A stretch of 64,000 nt of DNA, taken from positions 60,086,939-60,150,938 of the forward strand of contig OX388351.1 of assembly GCA_947579665.1 (NCBI GenBank), written 5' to 3'. The notes under the pieces were generated by a model. That model did not search any database. It saw nothing but the letters and a program-made list of their open reading frames with translations, and had not been told where the DNA came from. Shown piece after piece: positions 24,657-37,690 of the stretch. Numbering within the stretch: the stretch's first letter is position 1; every line of letters starts with the position of its first letter. The stretch comes from Sympetrum striolatum. Lineage: Eukaryota > Arthropoda > Insecta > Odonata > Libellulidae. A program made the position numbers and the translations under genes.

Positions 24657-27600
24657 TCGTAGCGGAATTCATGCCGCGTCAGAGCTTTTCTTTCGTTTTA
24701 ATTCGACAGAGGAGGGCGATTTCCTTCGCTTCGTTCACGGATTACTTTTTATTTTTTGACTGAGGGAGACTTTTGAAATAAATCGATCGGGTGGAGATGA
24801 GATTGATGGTCTTAATTCCAGTGAGGAATTCTTTTTTTTACGAAAGGGTATTTTGGGACGCGTTCTCATTTTTCGTTTGCTCCCTTACGAGAGTGCTCAG
24901 TTAGTTATTGTTTGATTGTCTTTTTCTATATTTTGTGACAGCTATTGTAGTATACTCTTCGCTGACTACCGACTTTTTTTTGATAATTTAGGACTCACGA
25001 AATCAGTAGGTAAATACATCAGCCCATTATGAAGACAGAAGGTTTTTAAAGCTGTGCAAGTACAGAAATGATACTAGTATAAAGTGTAATAACATATCGG
25101 TATATTTTATAGACTGAACCTTTTTCCCTTTAAGTCTGTATTGTTTAGATATTTCCGTATTTCGTATCTCACGGAATCAACTTCCTGGTGAATTAGCATT
25201 CATGATGATAATCATACGCATAATATTAAATTTAAATACTTTCTGCTTAATTTAACATTCGAAGAATGTCCTACCGAAATGTTGAGTTTCGCTTGAATGT
25301 TCAAGTTTCGCTTGAATGTTCTTCTTACCTCTAGCATATTATTTGGAAGGAAATAAAACTGTTTTTTGACAAGCGACTGATTAAACCATTGTGGTTACTG
25401 AATATTCCAGTAGTTTTCTAAAATTAGTTCGTTACACGTTTGATTTCTTAATGTTAATATTGTCTCTTCCGGAAAATATTTGGCGTTGATTGTTTCGTGA
25501 GTGAACAACTTTTTGTTGTACTGGCTGCTGAATAGGTTTAGCTAAGTTTACGATACTTGAGTCAGGTTTCTTTCGCGGGTATGGAAATAAATAGTTTTTG
25601 TGTTAGGAGATTTTATGCTGATGCCTCTTTGTTTATCAGTATCATATCAGTAACACCCAATCGTAGAATTTATTGGAGAAACTACTTCAACCTCTAGAAT
25701 CTGTAATCACGAAACTGGTGTAAACATTACAGATTTTTCTCATGTTCTCTAGAATTGGATTGTGGTTTATTAAAGCCTTTTAAAATCTGCCTATTAGATA
25801 TCCTTCCATCGGCATTGACGTCCTCCTTAATTTTGGCACACCTTTCGCTCCCTCGCCGCTAATAAAAAGACCACGAAGAATGCTTTGCAGGTCTTCCGCC
25901 GCTTGCTTTATTTCGCCAGACATTATTGTTCTCGTTTTTCTCAAGTTACGATCTGATACGTTCCCAGACTCTTCCTCACCTCCCCTTTCCATTGAAGGAG
26001 CCGACCATACACGTGCAATGCTTTTATGAGTCTCCATTCGAGGAAGGAAAGGTTGGCGATGTCCACCCACGCATGCCGCCTCCCTCATTGTCCCTTTGGG
26101 CTTCATTCCGTCCAAACCCTTTGTGTCTCCGCTTTTTTATTCCTTCGTCTGCCAATCCAAGAATCGAACCCCTCTTCCCCAAGTCCGGAGGAAGGAAGTT
26201 GGGTCGCAGAAATTTTTGCGACAGCGTCTGTTTTCTTTTTTTGGAGGATGCGGAGTCTGATTGAAGTCAATGGCGGACGGGTCTTGTCTGGTAGTTTTAA
26301 AATTCTCCTAAAATAATATAAGATCTCGGATTTGCAGTCGAGTGTGCGTAATTAAGATAGCGCTGATTAAAATATTGAATAAGCATGAAAAATGTTTCTG
26401 GTCCTTTTGAAAAGATTTTCCTCGTAAAAAATAGCTACATCATTTTAGGTTTATGATTAAGCGTATGGACGTACTTATTTTTTCGTTAATTTTCTACAAC
26501 AAATACTACTAAATACCGTTGTCAGATAAACTAAACTATACCTATTGATGCGATATTCTCTCTTGTTACCAAATATCAAGTATAAGTGTATCACCTCTAT
26601 CTTCCGTTAGCAATTACGTGTCCTACAACTTATACGTTTTAGTATGTATGTAATAATACCTACAATAACTTTATTTTTCAAAAAATAAAAACATTTATCT
26701 CTTCATCATTGTTAGGATCCAAATTGAAAAACTTTGCTCGTATGGTCGAATTTGCAAGGTCCTAGATTGATAAACCCATATTATTTCGAGCAGTTGGGCA
26801 TTCACGATATCCTGTGGTGCTAAAAAAAAACTCGAGCTATCATTATAAACAGTTATTTCTCGAATGGGCGTAAATGATTGTATATGGAGTGTGCAATTTT
26901 GTTCTAATATCATTTTATTTTATTTCTATATTATTATATACTTTAAGAAGCTTTAAGTTGATGACTGATTCTAATTACTCATTTTCGATCTCGTCCATTG
27001 TGATATTCCACTGACTGGAGGAAATTCTAAGAGCATAGAATTCAAACTCAAAATTAAAAAATTAATCATCCTTGTAACATGCTGCAGCATTAATTCTTCG
27101 CAGAATTCCAAACCCCGAAAGAGAAATATGAAGCGCCCTGCTTGACAGCGACTAAATAACTAAACGTCTCTTAAGATGAATTCGAAAGTTTCGCATAAGG
27201 ACGGGCTAAAGATACGGTTCCCGGAGAAAAATTCCTTCCCTACGCGAAGCAGTTTCGGCTTATCTGAATATAATTTTATGCCTTTCCAAATTTTATACCC
27301 TTCCTCCGTCGGAATACATTCATCCAGACTCCCGTATCCTAACTTTCTCCAAGTTCTATCGGGGCCGGAGTTTAGTCCCCAAGCATTCATCTTTTCCAAT
27401 GAGGCGAAAGATAAATGAAATACAGTAATCTCAAGTCGGCACGCGTCTCGAAGCATAAAAGAGTTGCTGGATCGCAACTTTTTGTCGGAGGCGATTTGTG
27501 ATCAGCGATTTCATTGTTGCTCTTTTTTGGTCCTACACGGGGTAAGGGTACCGAGAAATTGATAAGATCTGGAATGGAGTTGTCTATTTTGCGTCTGATT

Positions 27601-28738
27601 TCCATTTCTTAGAATTCATCCGCGACTGCACGACTAAGTTTGTATTATTGCAGTTTTGGACTCGTTTCGCTTTAGAATTCGAATCAAATATCCGTCAAAT
27701 CTTACTGTTAGTCATTGTTCGAATATCATTATATTTCTAAATATCATTCGTACTATTTCACCTATTTTTCTGTTGATTATGTTGATAGCCTAGAAGTTTA
27801 AGAACGACTATTAAAAATATATAAGTATGACCGGGAATGTATTATCACATCGCATTCCCTAACTCACTTGATTGCTGATATGCACTGTTAAAATTATTCT
27901 CAATCATAAAATAATTCCACTAAACAAAACAACAGCAAATTAAGTAAGTATGATAGAGTAGCTCTGGAGCAGTTAAATATCAAAGAGACGTAATTAGGAA
28001 ATTCAGACAAAAGGAATCTCAATTATCGTCCTCCTTGTCTACATTATTTGCGATTATCATTTGAATTATAGCGAGCGACTAACGATTTAAATATTTCCCA
28101 GTTCGATTTCATTAGCCGCGAGCATTTACGAAATGCTTAGACAAATTCCTTTGGAACAAACTCAAGTTTTTATCTGCATGTGACATCAAGTCGGACCAAT
28201 CTCAGACCCGAGTACGCCCATAAATTAAACGGGATGCTTAACATTTTAATGCACGCACATTAGCCGGGATGACAGCAGCAAGTAATTAAGTAGATACTTC
28301 TGTGTGCGAGGCATCCGAACGGAGCCCCTCTTGCTCGAAACAATTCCTCTTGATATCCTTTCTCGGAGGTCATTCCTCCAACTTCATGAACCTCTCACTG
28401 AATCTAACTAACAGGAAAAAGGATGAAAAAGGGAGGCACGTGAGTCCCCCCGGAACGATTTTTCTCCGTCGAAATCGGATTTCAATATTTTCCGATGAAT
28501 CCGAATAAATTCGGGGAGAGAAAGAGCATTGTGTCCCCGCTATTTCTCCGCTCTCAATTTCTTCCCCGGTGTAGCAATCGAGAGCGAATCCCGCAGATAA
28601 GGACTCGTAGTAGTATCAATCACTAACAGTCCGTCGGGAAGAATTTGAGTATTTATTGCAGGAAAGGATATGTCGAATATATGTAGACAATGGAATAGAT
28701 TTAATGAAAGAAATTTAAGAACACCGCTGTTAATGAAT
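24657..28738. other. Non-coding; patches at 25.85-26.3, 27.1-27.5 and 28.3-28.6 kb
   Basis: No gene is recognised. Frames of 96-112 codons overlap each other on both strands at 25780-26316 and show no domain. A 19-bp direct duplication, AGTTTCGCTTGAATGTTC, occurs at 25285-25321. The remainder is AT-rich. Confidence 0.4.
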
Positions 28739-28870
28739 TAGAGGTTTAAATTTTTCAATAGCCGTCCTTATCGGCGTTCCTCGTCTCATTCATCGGTTTT
28801 CGGAGAAAGCAAGAAAGGATCACGGCACTTTTTACAAACACTCAATGTACACTGCGGAAGCGAGATAAAT
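28739..28870 (+). mobile_element. Left end of inverted-repeat element, family A (copy A2)
   Basis: TTAGAGGTTTAAA, the AATAGCCGTC core, GGCGTTCCTC and a GGAGAAAGCAAGAAAGGATC block match the left arms of the copies at 6739, 36254 and 42283, and the copy runs on to an AATGTACA word as at 6.8 and 36.36 kb. About 30 bp outside the arm (from about 28708, GAAAGAAAT...ACACCGCTGTTAATGAA) also matches the sequence outside the copy at 42283, so the family may extend beyond the TTAGAGG boundary. No right arm is visible before the minisatellite that begins near 28955. Confidence 0.7.
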
Positions 28871-28954
28871 TATGGATTTATGGAAACTTACGATAAGCAC
28901 GGTTTTTCTTGGTGGTGTGGCTACTAACTGCTCCTGTTACAAAGGACTCCATGA

Positions 28955-29460
28955 GTGGTTTCTGACTAGGGAGGAAACACTCTGGTAGTTATTCTAGACA
29001 AGGTAGGAGGTACTCCAGTAGCAGTTCCTAGTGTGGGTTGGGTCTTGACCTAGGACGGGTATTTCGTTCCCAGGAAGAGATACTTGGCGCCTTGGGGAAA
29101 TGGTACGTGCCTTGGGGAGTGGTTCTTGAATGGGGAGTGTTTCTTGACTAAAAGAGTGTTTCATGACTGAGAGTATTACCTTATTCCAGTGCGTAAATTA
29201 TAGTACATGGCTCGGGAGTGGTTCTTGACTGGGGGCTGTTTCTTGACTGAAGGGGTATTTCTTGACTGGGGGGTGTTTCTTGACTGGGGAGTGTTTCTTG
29301 ACTAGAGGGGTGTTTCTTGACTGAGAGTATTACCTTATTCCAATGCGTAAATTACAGTACATGACTCGGGAGTGGTTCTTGGCTGGGAAGTGTTTCTTGA
29401 CTAAAGGGGTATTTCTTGACTAGGGGGTGTTTCTTGACTGAGAATCTTACCTAATTCCCA
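28955..29460 (+). repeat. Minisatellite with about 18-bp unit and higher-order period
   Basis: Units near TGTTTCTTGACTGGGGAG repeat with small changes in the G-run and in ACTAAAGG variants. A longer block containing GAGTATTACCTTATTCC and GCGTAAATTA interrupts the units at 29167, 29321 and 29438 (third copy degraded), giving higher-order spacings of 154 and 117 bp. The first 140 bp are degenerate. It is non-coding. Array length probably varies between individuals, which is inference. Confidence 0.88.
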
Positions 29461-32400
29461 AAGCTTGATTTTTTTATCTTAACTACGCAACTGCTCACTG
29501 CGGAGCCACCCCGAGGATTGAGTACTAAACAAATTCATGTTCCTTGCCCTCTTCCCGGATTATTTCTCCCCTTATATCCCAGCCGGTAGAAGATGGGATA
29601 GGGAGGTTCCCGAAGGAAGCTGGGGAATAGAGAAAAAGGCAGCGGTAATTCTGAGTTATGTGAAAGATGTCGCAGAGGGCTGAGAGAAAGAGACGGACCT
29701 CCACGGTTGGGAACGGTGTTTCCCCGGGTCTTTTTCTCATTTTTTCCCTCTTTTCGGAGCGAGAAGATCCTTGATGGTTTTTGGAAGGCAAGGGAGCGGA
29801 GGATAGGTAAATGGACGGAGGCGCCGTAGGTAGGAGTATATTGGAGAAAGGGCGGAAAATGGAATGCGTGGGAGGGAATCAGGGAGCGATTACGGCTCGG
29901 TTTCGATATCTCGAAACGGGGAAGAAAATCGATTCGTCGATTACTAGGATTTGCGGCATTTGGGTCGGAGGCGATCGATTAGTCGGTGGGTGTAATTTCC
30001 CGGAATTTCGGCTCGAATTGAACGCCTCTCAGAGGAGACAAAAGGCAGTTTTTATCGTCCAGAATACCGCTTTTTCGATTGTTCAAACGCTCTCAATATG
30101 GAAACAAAGAAATTCGATTTAACGTCTGTAATTTCGTCGCTGTCGTAAGTCTCTGAAGTCTCACGGTAATCAAATTATTTGTTGAGATAAAAAGACTAAT
30201 CGGTACGCAGTTGTGAATGAGGCGCTCGGCGTATTGATATATCGATCGTCAAGTAGTCGGTGAATGGCATAATGCGAAAGAATGTTTCCTTTCTTCGAGC
30301 TAATTTCTCGATTACCATTATTCCACCGTCTTCTGGTTATAAAGGCTAGCTTAGATGCGTCACTGTGGGAAATACTGTTAGAATAGTCGATCTGGGAAAA
30401 TTTCGCTCTTGTTATTTACTGCTCAAGGAAACTTCCGAAGCAGGCCCATTTTGCATCAATATTTTAGCATTCTTTGGGAGGACGGAATTGATTGGCTGAT
30501 TACTTCTGTGACCGGAAAACATTTCGTGTCGCAAACAGAATTGGATAAAAGCGGGCCAAGGAAAGTTTTAAATTACTGCGTTGATGAATTTTCGATTACC
30601 TAAACTCTCCGGTGAGTAATATCGACCTGTTACGCATTCATACTGTGAATCATTCTGCACCCTTGCGTTGTAAGCGAGCTAATGACTTCGTTTACTTACT
30701 GTACTGCCTCATACGACCCTATCTACACATACGTCTTCCTGAAGGAGCATTAATGTTTTTATGCATTCCATTTTTTCTCCAATTTCGTTCGATAATTTAC
30801 GTAAGAAATACTTTTACACAGTTAACGTAATATTTCTTTCATTTATAATCATGTCACGGCCATTCCTGTTTCTGAAGTAAAAAGGAATCTGATACAGTAA
30901 AAACCGAAACAATTCAAAATCGTGTTTTGCAAGAAAATAGATTCAAAGTGGCAATCTGAGTGCAATGAAATCTAATTCCAATACGAAACATTTTAGCTAA
31001 ATAAATAAATAAATTTTCTAAAATATTCACTCCGAAAGGTTGTATCCTCGCCTCCTCTAACATTAGCTACCAAAAACTAGTACACGGGAAAGAGGCTTAC
31101 TAGACAAGATGAGAAGTGAGGTATTTTTCCCTCGCTTTCCTTTTCGAGCCAGATTTATATAGGCGGGAAGGTCCACGCAACCGAAGTAAAATGAATGCGT
31201 AACACTTTTCCTAGCGGATGAATATGTTTTTCTAGATTTGATACCAAAAAAAACAAACGAAAATTATTTGAGTGACAAATATTAATTCGTCGAAATATTC
31301 ATTAATCTAGTTATGGTAGCAGAAGCTAATACAAAGTGTACATTCATGATATACAAGTGCAAGCATCAGTTTACTGATACCAGAATTTAAATCAATGACG
31401 GTAATAGCTGGTACGGTGGGAAGCGAGTACTATTGCGTGTTCTGGGGCGGAACGTGGCTACAAACACGGGGAGCAAATGAAACTCGACCTAAAGTCCAAG
31501 GTTAGCTCCGCACGAAATCGATGAATACACAATTAAGTTAGGCAAGCATTGCTTCTCACGTGCTAAGTAACTTAGACCGAATGTGCACCGCATTGATCGT
31601 CATCGATTGGGGTGGGAATCGGGGGCGATCTCCTTCTAATTAAACTTTCAGAGCCGTCACGTTTTTCCCTTTCCGAGGCATCGATAGCATTTCGCGGACA
31701 ATTTTCCGCTTCGGAACGATAATGTGCCGCTTACGTGGAACTTTGCCGGAACTCCTCCGTAGCCAGAAGAATTTCTGGTCTTTTTTACCGTATGGAAACT
31801 TCACGGTCGCATATTGTCTCCGAGCCATTCCTTCGCGAGGGAAATTTATGTATAATCGGCACTGTTTCCAGCAGCCGTTTTTCGTAGCGGAAGCCTTTAA
31901 AAATATTTTCCCGAAGAGTGAGTCATGTCAGAAACAAGTAATTACATACCGTACCCCTTTTTGCTCCGAAAGGCATTTTGCGTTCACCGAGCCAGGAGTT
32001 CTTTGAAGAAAAAAAGCTTACGAAAGAAGTGGAAAATTTCGTAAAGTTCGAATCGAAGTTTTTTTCGTCCACAAGTTGTTTTATGCATTTCAGTCCACTC
32101 CACTTGAAAGTTTAGTGATATTCTTAAGAAGCTCTGTTATGAGCGACATCTTATAAAGGGAAGGAAATTAACTTCGCTCGTTTTATGTGCCAAGAAAAAC
32201 CCTTTGGAATGTATTTCATTATATAAATACGTAGATAAACCTTTTACGTATATCTTTTGAGCCGCAACTTGTCTTTTCTTGGCTTTTGGACGAGTAAAAC
32301 AGAAAATTATCTCTTAAACGTCATTCTTTATGAAGGGCTCCTCTGTGACCCGGAGATTTTCTTCATTGGTTATTTAAAAAATTCAATATTTTAACAAATG

Positions 32401-33420
32401 TCACTCCTTCTAATTCATAGACATTATTTTGAAGCTCTCACCGTAAATACTTAGTGCTAAGAACTAAAATAATTGCTAATATATCATTCATATTTCCTAT
32501 TCCTTTCGTTTCCTATATTTATACTTTGTGACTTGCAACAACTTTTTACCGAAACATTTTTGCTCCTTCAAAACCACACCAGTAAACGGCATACCAGCCT
32601 TGCTACTAAATTTTTCTCACCGCGACCTTTGCAGTACTGCATTGGGGCCCTAACCTCGACCTCTAGCTGAGTCCCATCCCCACACCTGTCACCTAAGTTT
32701 CCCCTGATTGTGTCCCCATCTTCCGACTTTGAAAACCCAGAGTTTTTCCCGGAGAAGAGCGTAATGTAGTCGCAGTGTGGGAATCCGCCGCGAGAGGCGC
32801 TCCGCTTTCGGCTTATGCAAATGTTGCACCATCTTCCAAGCCGCTTGCAATGGGCAGAGAGATTCCCGAGCTCCTGCTCTTCCCCCGTATAATTGCCAAT
32901 TCAACTCTTGCAAAATAATTCCAACTCCACGCCGAGCTCCCCGCATTCAGATGAGTCTTACCGAGCACGTGACCTATCTATCCGGAGCCGAATCCTCTTC
33001 CGTCGGGGAATATCCAATCCGCCATGTTGGTTGGAAGATTTTGAGACCACGTTGGTGGTGAAAGATAGGCAGATCGGGGAATGGGTGTATCGCCTTCCCG
33101 GCGTCTCCAAGGTATCGAAATCCCCTTGTCACCAAAGTAAATGTTTGATTAGTGCTGCCACCAGTACTGCTCGGCTCAATCGGCATTCTCCTCCAGTTGT
33201 CTATTGAGACCCCCAGAGGAAATTCTCCCTTGGCTAAGTCTCTTAGCGGATCAATATCGAATGAGTTTATTGGGTTTGGAATTCAGATCATCACTGTGTA
33301 TACTCAAGTATGTTTGTTAGATTCATTGAAAATACAGTTATGCCTCGGTGATTGATGAGAAATTAACAATATTGTGATAATGCTGATATGTTCAAGCTCA
33401 GTTTTGTGGAAGGGAGCCAC
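29461..33420. other. Non-coding; GC-rich patches at 29.5-30.0, 31.6-32.0 and 32.6-33.2 kb
   Basis: Open frames in the patches (29525-29791 on -, 29811-30122 on +, 31640-31828 on -, 32689-33207 on both strands) overlap one another and carry no domain. The 62-codon minus frame at 31640-31828 is very basic (about a third Lys/Arg) but starts within a patch and has no recognisable homologue. The rest is AT-rich. Confidence 0.4.
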
Positions 33421-33572
33421 AATAAATGAAATAATGCACACTTAATATCATACACGGATATCTTTTCCAAGGAAACTAGTTTCGTCAATAAACCGAAATC
33501 TTCAGGCGATGAAACTAGTCGCCTTGAGCAATATATCCGTGGAAGATATCAAGCGTGTATTGTTCCATTTAT
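33421..33572. repeat. 152-bp palindrome (foldback element)
   Basis: Arms 33421-33486 and 33508-33572 are inverted copies of about 65 bp with scattered mismatches. Shared blocks include ATAAATG, CACGGATAT and AAGG(A/C)(A/G)ACTAGTTTC. The 21-bp loop holds CCGAAATCTTCAGG. No coding capacity. The loop words CGAAA and CTTCAGG recall the repeat ends at 9.9 kb, but the arms differ and I keep them separate. Most likely a miniature inverted-repeat transposable element. Confidence 0.82.
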
Positions 33573-36250
33573 ATGGTGATGAACGTTTAAGGACGAAGTT
33601 TGTTTCTGTGTAGAAACGGAACGTTTAATTTGAAGAAGGCATCTTTTTTGGCTATTCTCCTCAAACATAAGATGCAAAGATGTTCACTTCCGTCCCTGCA
33701 TAGCCTATATTAGTTTAAAATTAAACTATTTGAATGTAGGCATCACACAATGGCCTTTCTCCTGTAGCCAATTGTAATGTTGCCTTCCGATGCTTACAAC
33801 TTCTCCACCCCTGTATCAGTCCATAACCATGAATTGGAAAAACAGCTACAAACTAGAGTATCAATATTCACAAACTGCCGATTTAGCTACATCATGTCCT
33901 GTGGTAACCTCAAAGCAGAGTTCCCTTAGAACTTTGATTAGATTTCAAGATTTAATTAGAGGCAAAAAGAGCCAAGATTGTACCATTTCCAAGCATGGTC
34001 TCGCGAGGGTAACAGTAATTGGTGGGAAACAATTAGTCAGCTTTAGGATTGCTTCGAATCTCATTTCCGCCGTCTATTTAAAAGCGGCGAGATGGGTACC
34101 GCGTTCTATGCGCAGTCAGCAAACGCGGTAGAAGAAAGAGCTAATTAAAAAATGAATTTCCCTTAATATTCTTACCTCGACTGCAGTTTTAATCCAAATC
34201 GAGAAGCGCTGCACCTTCTTTATTCAGCAATAGTGGTCTTTTTTCATATTACACGTCTTAGCTATTAAGAAACAGAAAAGTTCGCGCGAAATGAAGCATA
34301 AGCAAATGTATGCGAGGAGGAATTCGTACGAAGTAATCAACTAATGAAATGCAAATGAATTCTAATTCTTTGTGAAATTACATAACCTAAAGATACGACG
34401 GAAATGTTTCAACTATGAGAACTCTCTCACAAACCTTTTAAAAGAAATTTTGAAATTACAATAATAGTTATTTTGCAACCATTTGAGTCGCTTCTGAATA
34501 TCGTGGTGTATGCAAATGAGAAGAATAGGCTAAGGAGAACAGGTTAAGATTGAGCGTAACGAATCTTGGACTTTGCTGGAAAAGGCATCGTGGTGAATCT
34601 TTCAAAGCAGGAACAGTAAATCAGAGCACAGACGGGTATCTCAACGCAGATGTATTTCCAAGAAATTTGAGCTAAATGTCAGGAATGTTTTGCTCACTTC
34701 GCCTTACCCCTTCATTTTATGTAACCAGGTATACACGTTCTCCCGTAGTTACCCTCAGGCGGCGCTTTCGCGGAAACTCTAAAATAACTAAAGAATTAGT
34801 TAAAGAATATTCCTCCGTGGTCACCAGGGGTATATTTTAGGAAAATATCAAGGATGCATACAACTCAAACGGGTGTAAATTTGTTCGCTGTGACACAACT
34901 GGACACAACCGTTTAGAAGTGATGTTTTTCAAGAACAGTTGCTTCTACTGTTTACCTTCGCAAATAAATCTTGCATTTAATTAGTAAGGAATACCATGTA
35001 TCACGAGTATCAAGTATCATAAGTATATTAAACCAAGAAATAAATTTGTATTTAAAGTGATTTTCTATTGAAAGAAATGCGTTAATGGAGTTACCAGGAA
35101 GAAAATTATTAAAAGAAAAGAGGTTTATGCAATTCCATGACGAGGTTATAATTTCTCTCCAAACGAAACATATTGCAGACTAAATTCGTAAATTTCTCTA
35201 TCTAATCCAATGAAGTATTCCACGCTGGTCGATTATACCTTAAGGCAAGATCTGGAAAGTTCATGTAAAGATTGACTTTAGAAAACAAGGATTAAGAAAT
35301 TATGGATACGCCTTTTTGGCGAAATATAAAATTACTGATGAAATCTTATGAAATTAGATTTCTGTTGATGCCTATGTTGAATTTGGAAAAAGGTGGAATC
35401 CGTGGAAAACTGATTTAATATTCTAAATGGGTCTTTATTGAAAGGGGTATTGTCGTTTAGCCTTTTGTAGCTTCCACACTCGTAAGATATCGTTTTGATT
35501 TTACGTTAACGTTGCAAAAGAGTAAATACTCAATATGATCATGATCTCTTAGATGGTTTGCGGAATAGAATAAGGACATTAATCAACAACGATTTAAACC
35601 GATTTAAATATCGATAAATCGATTTTATTCTTTGTATTAAATAAAATCTGTATGGCTTTCATTATTAAAAAGCGTTTTACGCAAATAGAGACACTTCTAA
35701 AAGTAGAGAATTTTTGAGATACCCTGTATGTGAGCATAGCTGAAGGAGTCGATCGTGAAGTTTATTTAAGGTTTTCGTTTAAGTTTCGGAGGAAAATTAA
35801 GGATAAGAGGATACTCTTATGCACAAAGGGGAAAATGAAAGAGTGATCCCACGACCAAACTTCCATTCCAAAAGCGTTCACCCCTCCTATGCGCCCGAAC
35901 TCATCTTGGAAGTATAATCGTCGAGTAATATGCATATAACGGCTCGATCATTGACGGCTCTCCTCGCAATCTTGAGGAAGTTTGGAAGGAGGTGTTTAAG
36001 GGGACCAATTAGAAACTCCTCGCGAATATTAAATTAATGCATTCGGGACGGAAATATTCCGCGCATAATGGGACGAATGGGGAAGAGTTTCTAGCGCGGC
36101 CGATAATTGGAGTGGGTAGGAATCCGAAAGTTAGTCGGGAGCCATTACGACGGAGATCAAGAGGAACCCTTCGAGTTCTAATCGCTCTCGAAGACTTTTG
36201 TTTTGGACAAGTTTTTTCGTCCCCTTCCAAGACGAGAATCTTCGGATTGG
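33573..36250. other. Non-coding, nothing recognised
   Basis: AT-rich with one modest GC-richer patch at about 36.0-36.2 kb where 73-codon frames open on both strands over the same bases. A 113-codon frame at 33790-34131 has no domain. No RNA gene or repeat was supported. Confidence 0.45.
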
Positions 36251-36253
36251 TTC

Positions 36254-36952
36254 ATTAGAGGCTTAAAATCTCCAATGGCCGTCAGTGTCTGCTTTCCTTG
36301 CCTCTCCCTCCGGTATTCGGAGGAACAGGAAAGGGTTAGGCCCACTATTTAGAAACGACCAATGTACATTTCATGGAATCAGGAGGATATTGGTGAAATC
36401 CTTGGTGTGGAGTGTTTTGCATTTTGGATGTGAGACGTGGACATTAAGAAAGGAGGAAGTCAAACGATTAGTAGCCTTCGAACTGCGGGTTTGGCGTTGA
36501 ATGGAACAGTAAGTTAGTTTGATAGGAAAACAAACACGGAGGTGCTGGAGATGATTGGGGAAGAGAGGACTTTAATTGAAATGATTAAGTATCGACCGAA
36601 GAAATGGGTGGGTCATTTATTAAGGGGATAGGGAGTGCTGTAGATTGTGATTGAGGATAGAATCCGAGGGGAAAAAACAAAGGGGAAGACAAAGGCAAAA
36701 GATGTTTTGAGTGTGGGGTTAGCTTCAAGGAAGTGAAGGAGATGGCGTTGAAAAGGGATTTATGAATTCACATGAACCTACTGAAAGGTAGACGGTAGAA
36801 CACACAAGTAATGTAATTTCCATCGCATCGCTCTTGTATAGCGCATTGGTTGCTTCTAAAGACTACCCATTCCTGTTTTCTCGGAATACCGAGGAGAGAG
36901 GCCAGGAAAGACGACGAAGACGGCTATTGTAGATTTTAAACCTCTAATTCAT
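36254..36952 (+). mobile_element. Inverted-repeat element, family A (copy A3), enclosing a LINE tail
   Basis: The left arm (36254 to about 36343, TTAGAGGCTTAAAATCTCC, GGCCGTC, CCGGTATTCGGAGG) has a clear inverted counterpart at about 36861-36951 ending in TTTTAAACCTCTAA. TTCA flanks both ends (36250-36253 and 36951-36956 region), compatible with a 4-bp target duplication. The 0.5-kb interior carries a decayed non-LTR retrotransposon reverse-transcriptase tail. Shorter members (39573, 42283) keep the arms and lack the interior. The layout suggests a non-autonomous element that acquired retrotransposon sequence, or a foldback formed from LINE DNA. Confidence 0.75.
36360..36800 (+). pseudogene. 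LINE reverse-transcriptase C-terminal tail (broken)
   Basis: ILVKSLVWSVLHFGCETWTLRKEEVKRL followed by AFELRVWR (to TGA at 36498-36500) matches the conserved thumb/tail region of many insect LINE polyproteins (LVKSxVWSVLLYGCETWTL). After a frame change at about 36515 it continues DRKTNTEVLEMIGEERTLIE and KKWVGHLLRG, then a basic VIEDRIRGEKTKGKTK. The final HMNL-type tail is at about 36770. Stops and frameshifts make it inactive. It is 5'-truncated and lies inside the inverted repeats of the family A element. Confidence 0.85.
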
Positions 36953-36954
36953 TA

Positions 36955-37690
36955 TCAGTCGAGTTCCAAAATTTCCTTCTCACGTCTCCAACTTTCCGAG
37001 CCATCGAGGATGTCGTTTTCTCACCAGGTGTAGCGCCATCTCGGTACGGGAGAAGTTCGGGACAACTCCGCCATCGCTTTCCGATTTGCGGATGATCTCC
37101 CCGCGTCCCCTTATTTTATTTTCTCCCGAGATGCTAAGAGGGGAGAAATAAGTCTAATCCCCCGGCCGTGACGTCGAGGGCTTTTCGAGTCGGCCCGCCG
37201 CCTTATCTCGGATGTGTATTATACTGGAAGTTCTCGCAGAAACATTCGAAACCACTTAACACCTCTTCGGGAGTCTGGTAATGAGATTTTTATCGCGGAT
37301 TTCCCTAGCGGAGAGCGCCTTTTTACGGAACTTTCCCTAATTTCGCGGTTACGATCTCTTTTGGAAGTTTATCTTAATGGGCATAATCCTCGATTTACGT
37401 CACTCAGAGGATATAACAAGTCGGGTTATTTTGCTCGTTCTCGTTACGGCGCTTCTTAATTATGACAAAATGCCGCGCTGTTCTGGATGCGCACGCCCCG
37501 CGAGATAATTGGCGGAAGCGAGGGTGTCCTAATTGGGTGCATTTGGTATACAAGCGATCGGAATAAAGATTTCTGTACTTGAATGCTTAAAAAAGAGGTC
37601 CTCGGCTACGGAAGAGTTGTTTTTCGGATGATTAGAGCGATGATTGTCTGATATGCGTTGTGTTTGTTGTGGCATTGAATTGGAGGAGAA
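36955..37690. other. GC-rich patch, no gene called
   Basis: CpG-rich sequence from about 36.96 to 37.5 kb. An 81-codon frame (37214-37459, +) begins MYYTGSSRRNIRNHL and has no recognised domain. A promoter or enhancer role is possible but unsupported. Confidence 0.35.

Noticed and set aside
26163..26185. tRNA B-box-like word on the minus strand (GGGTTCGATTCTTGG)
   Set aside because: No A box and no foldable arms around it.
31640..31828. Very basic 62-codon minus frame, ribosomal-protein-like at first glance
   Set aside because: No recognisable family signature; it lies within a GC-rich patch with a 94-codon frame open on the opposite strand.
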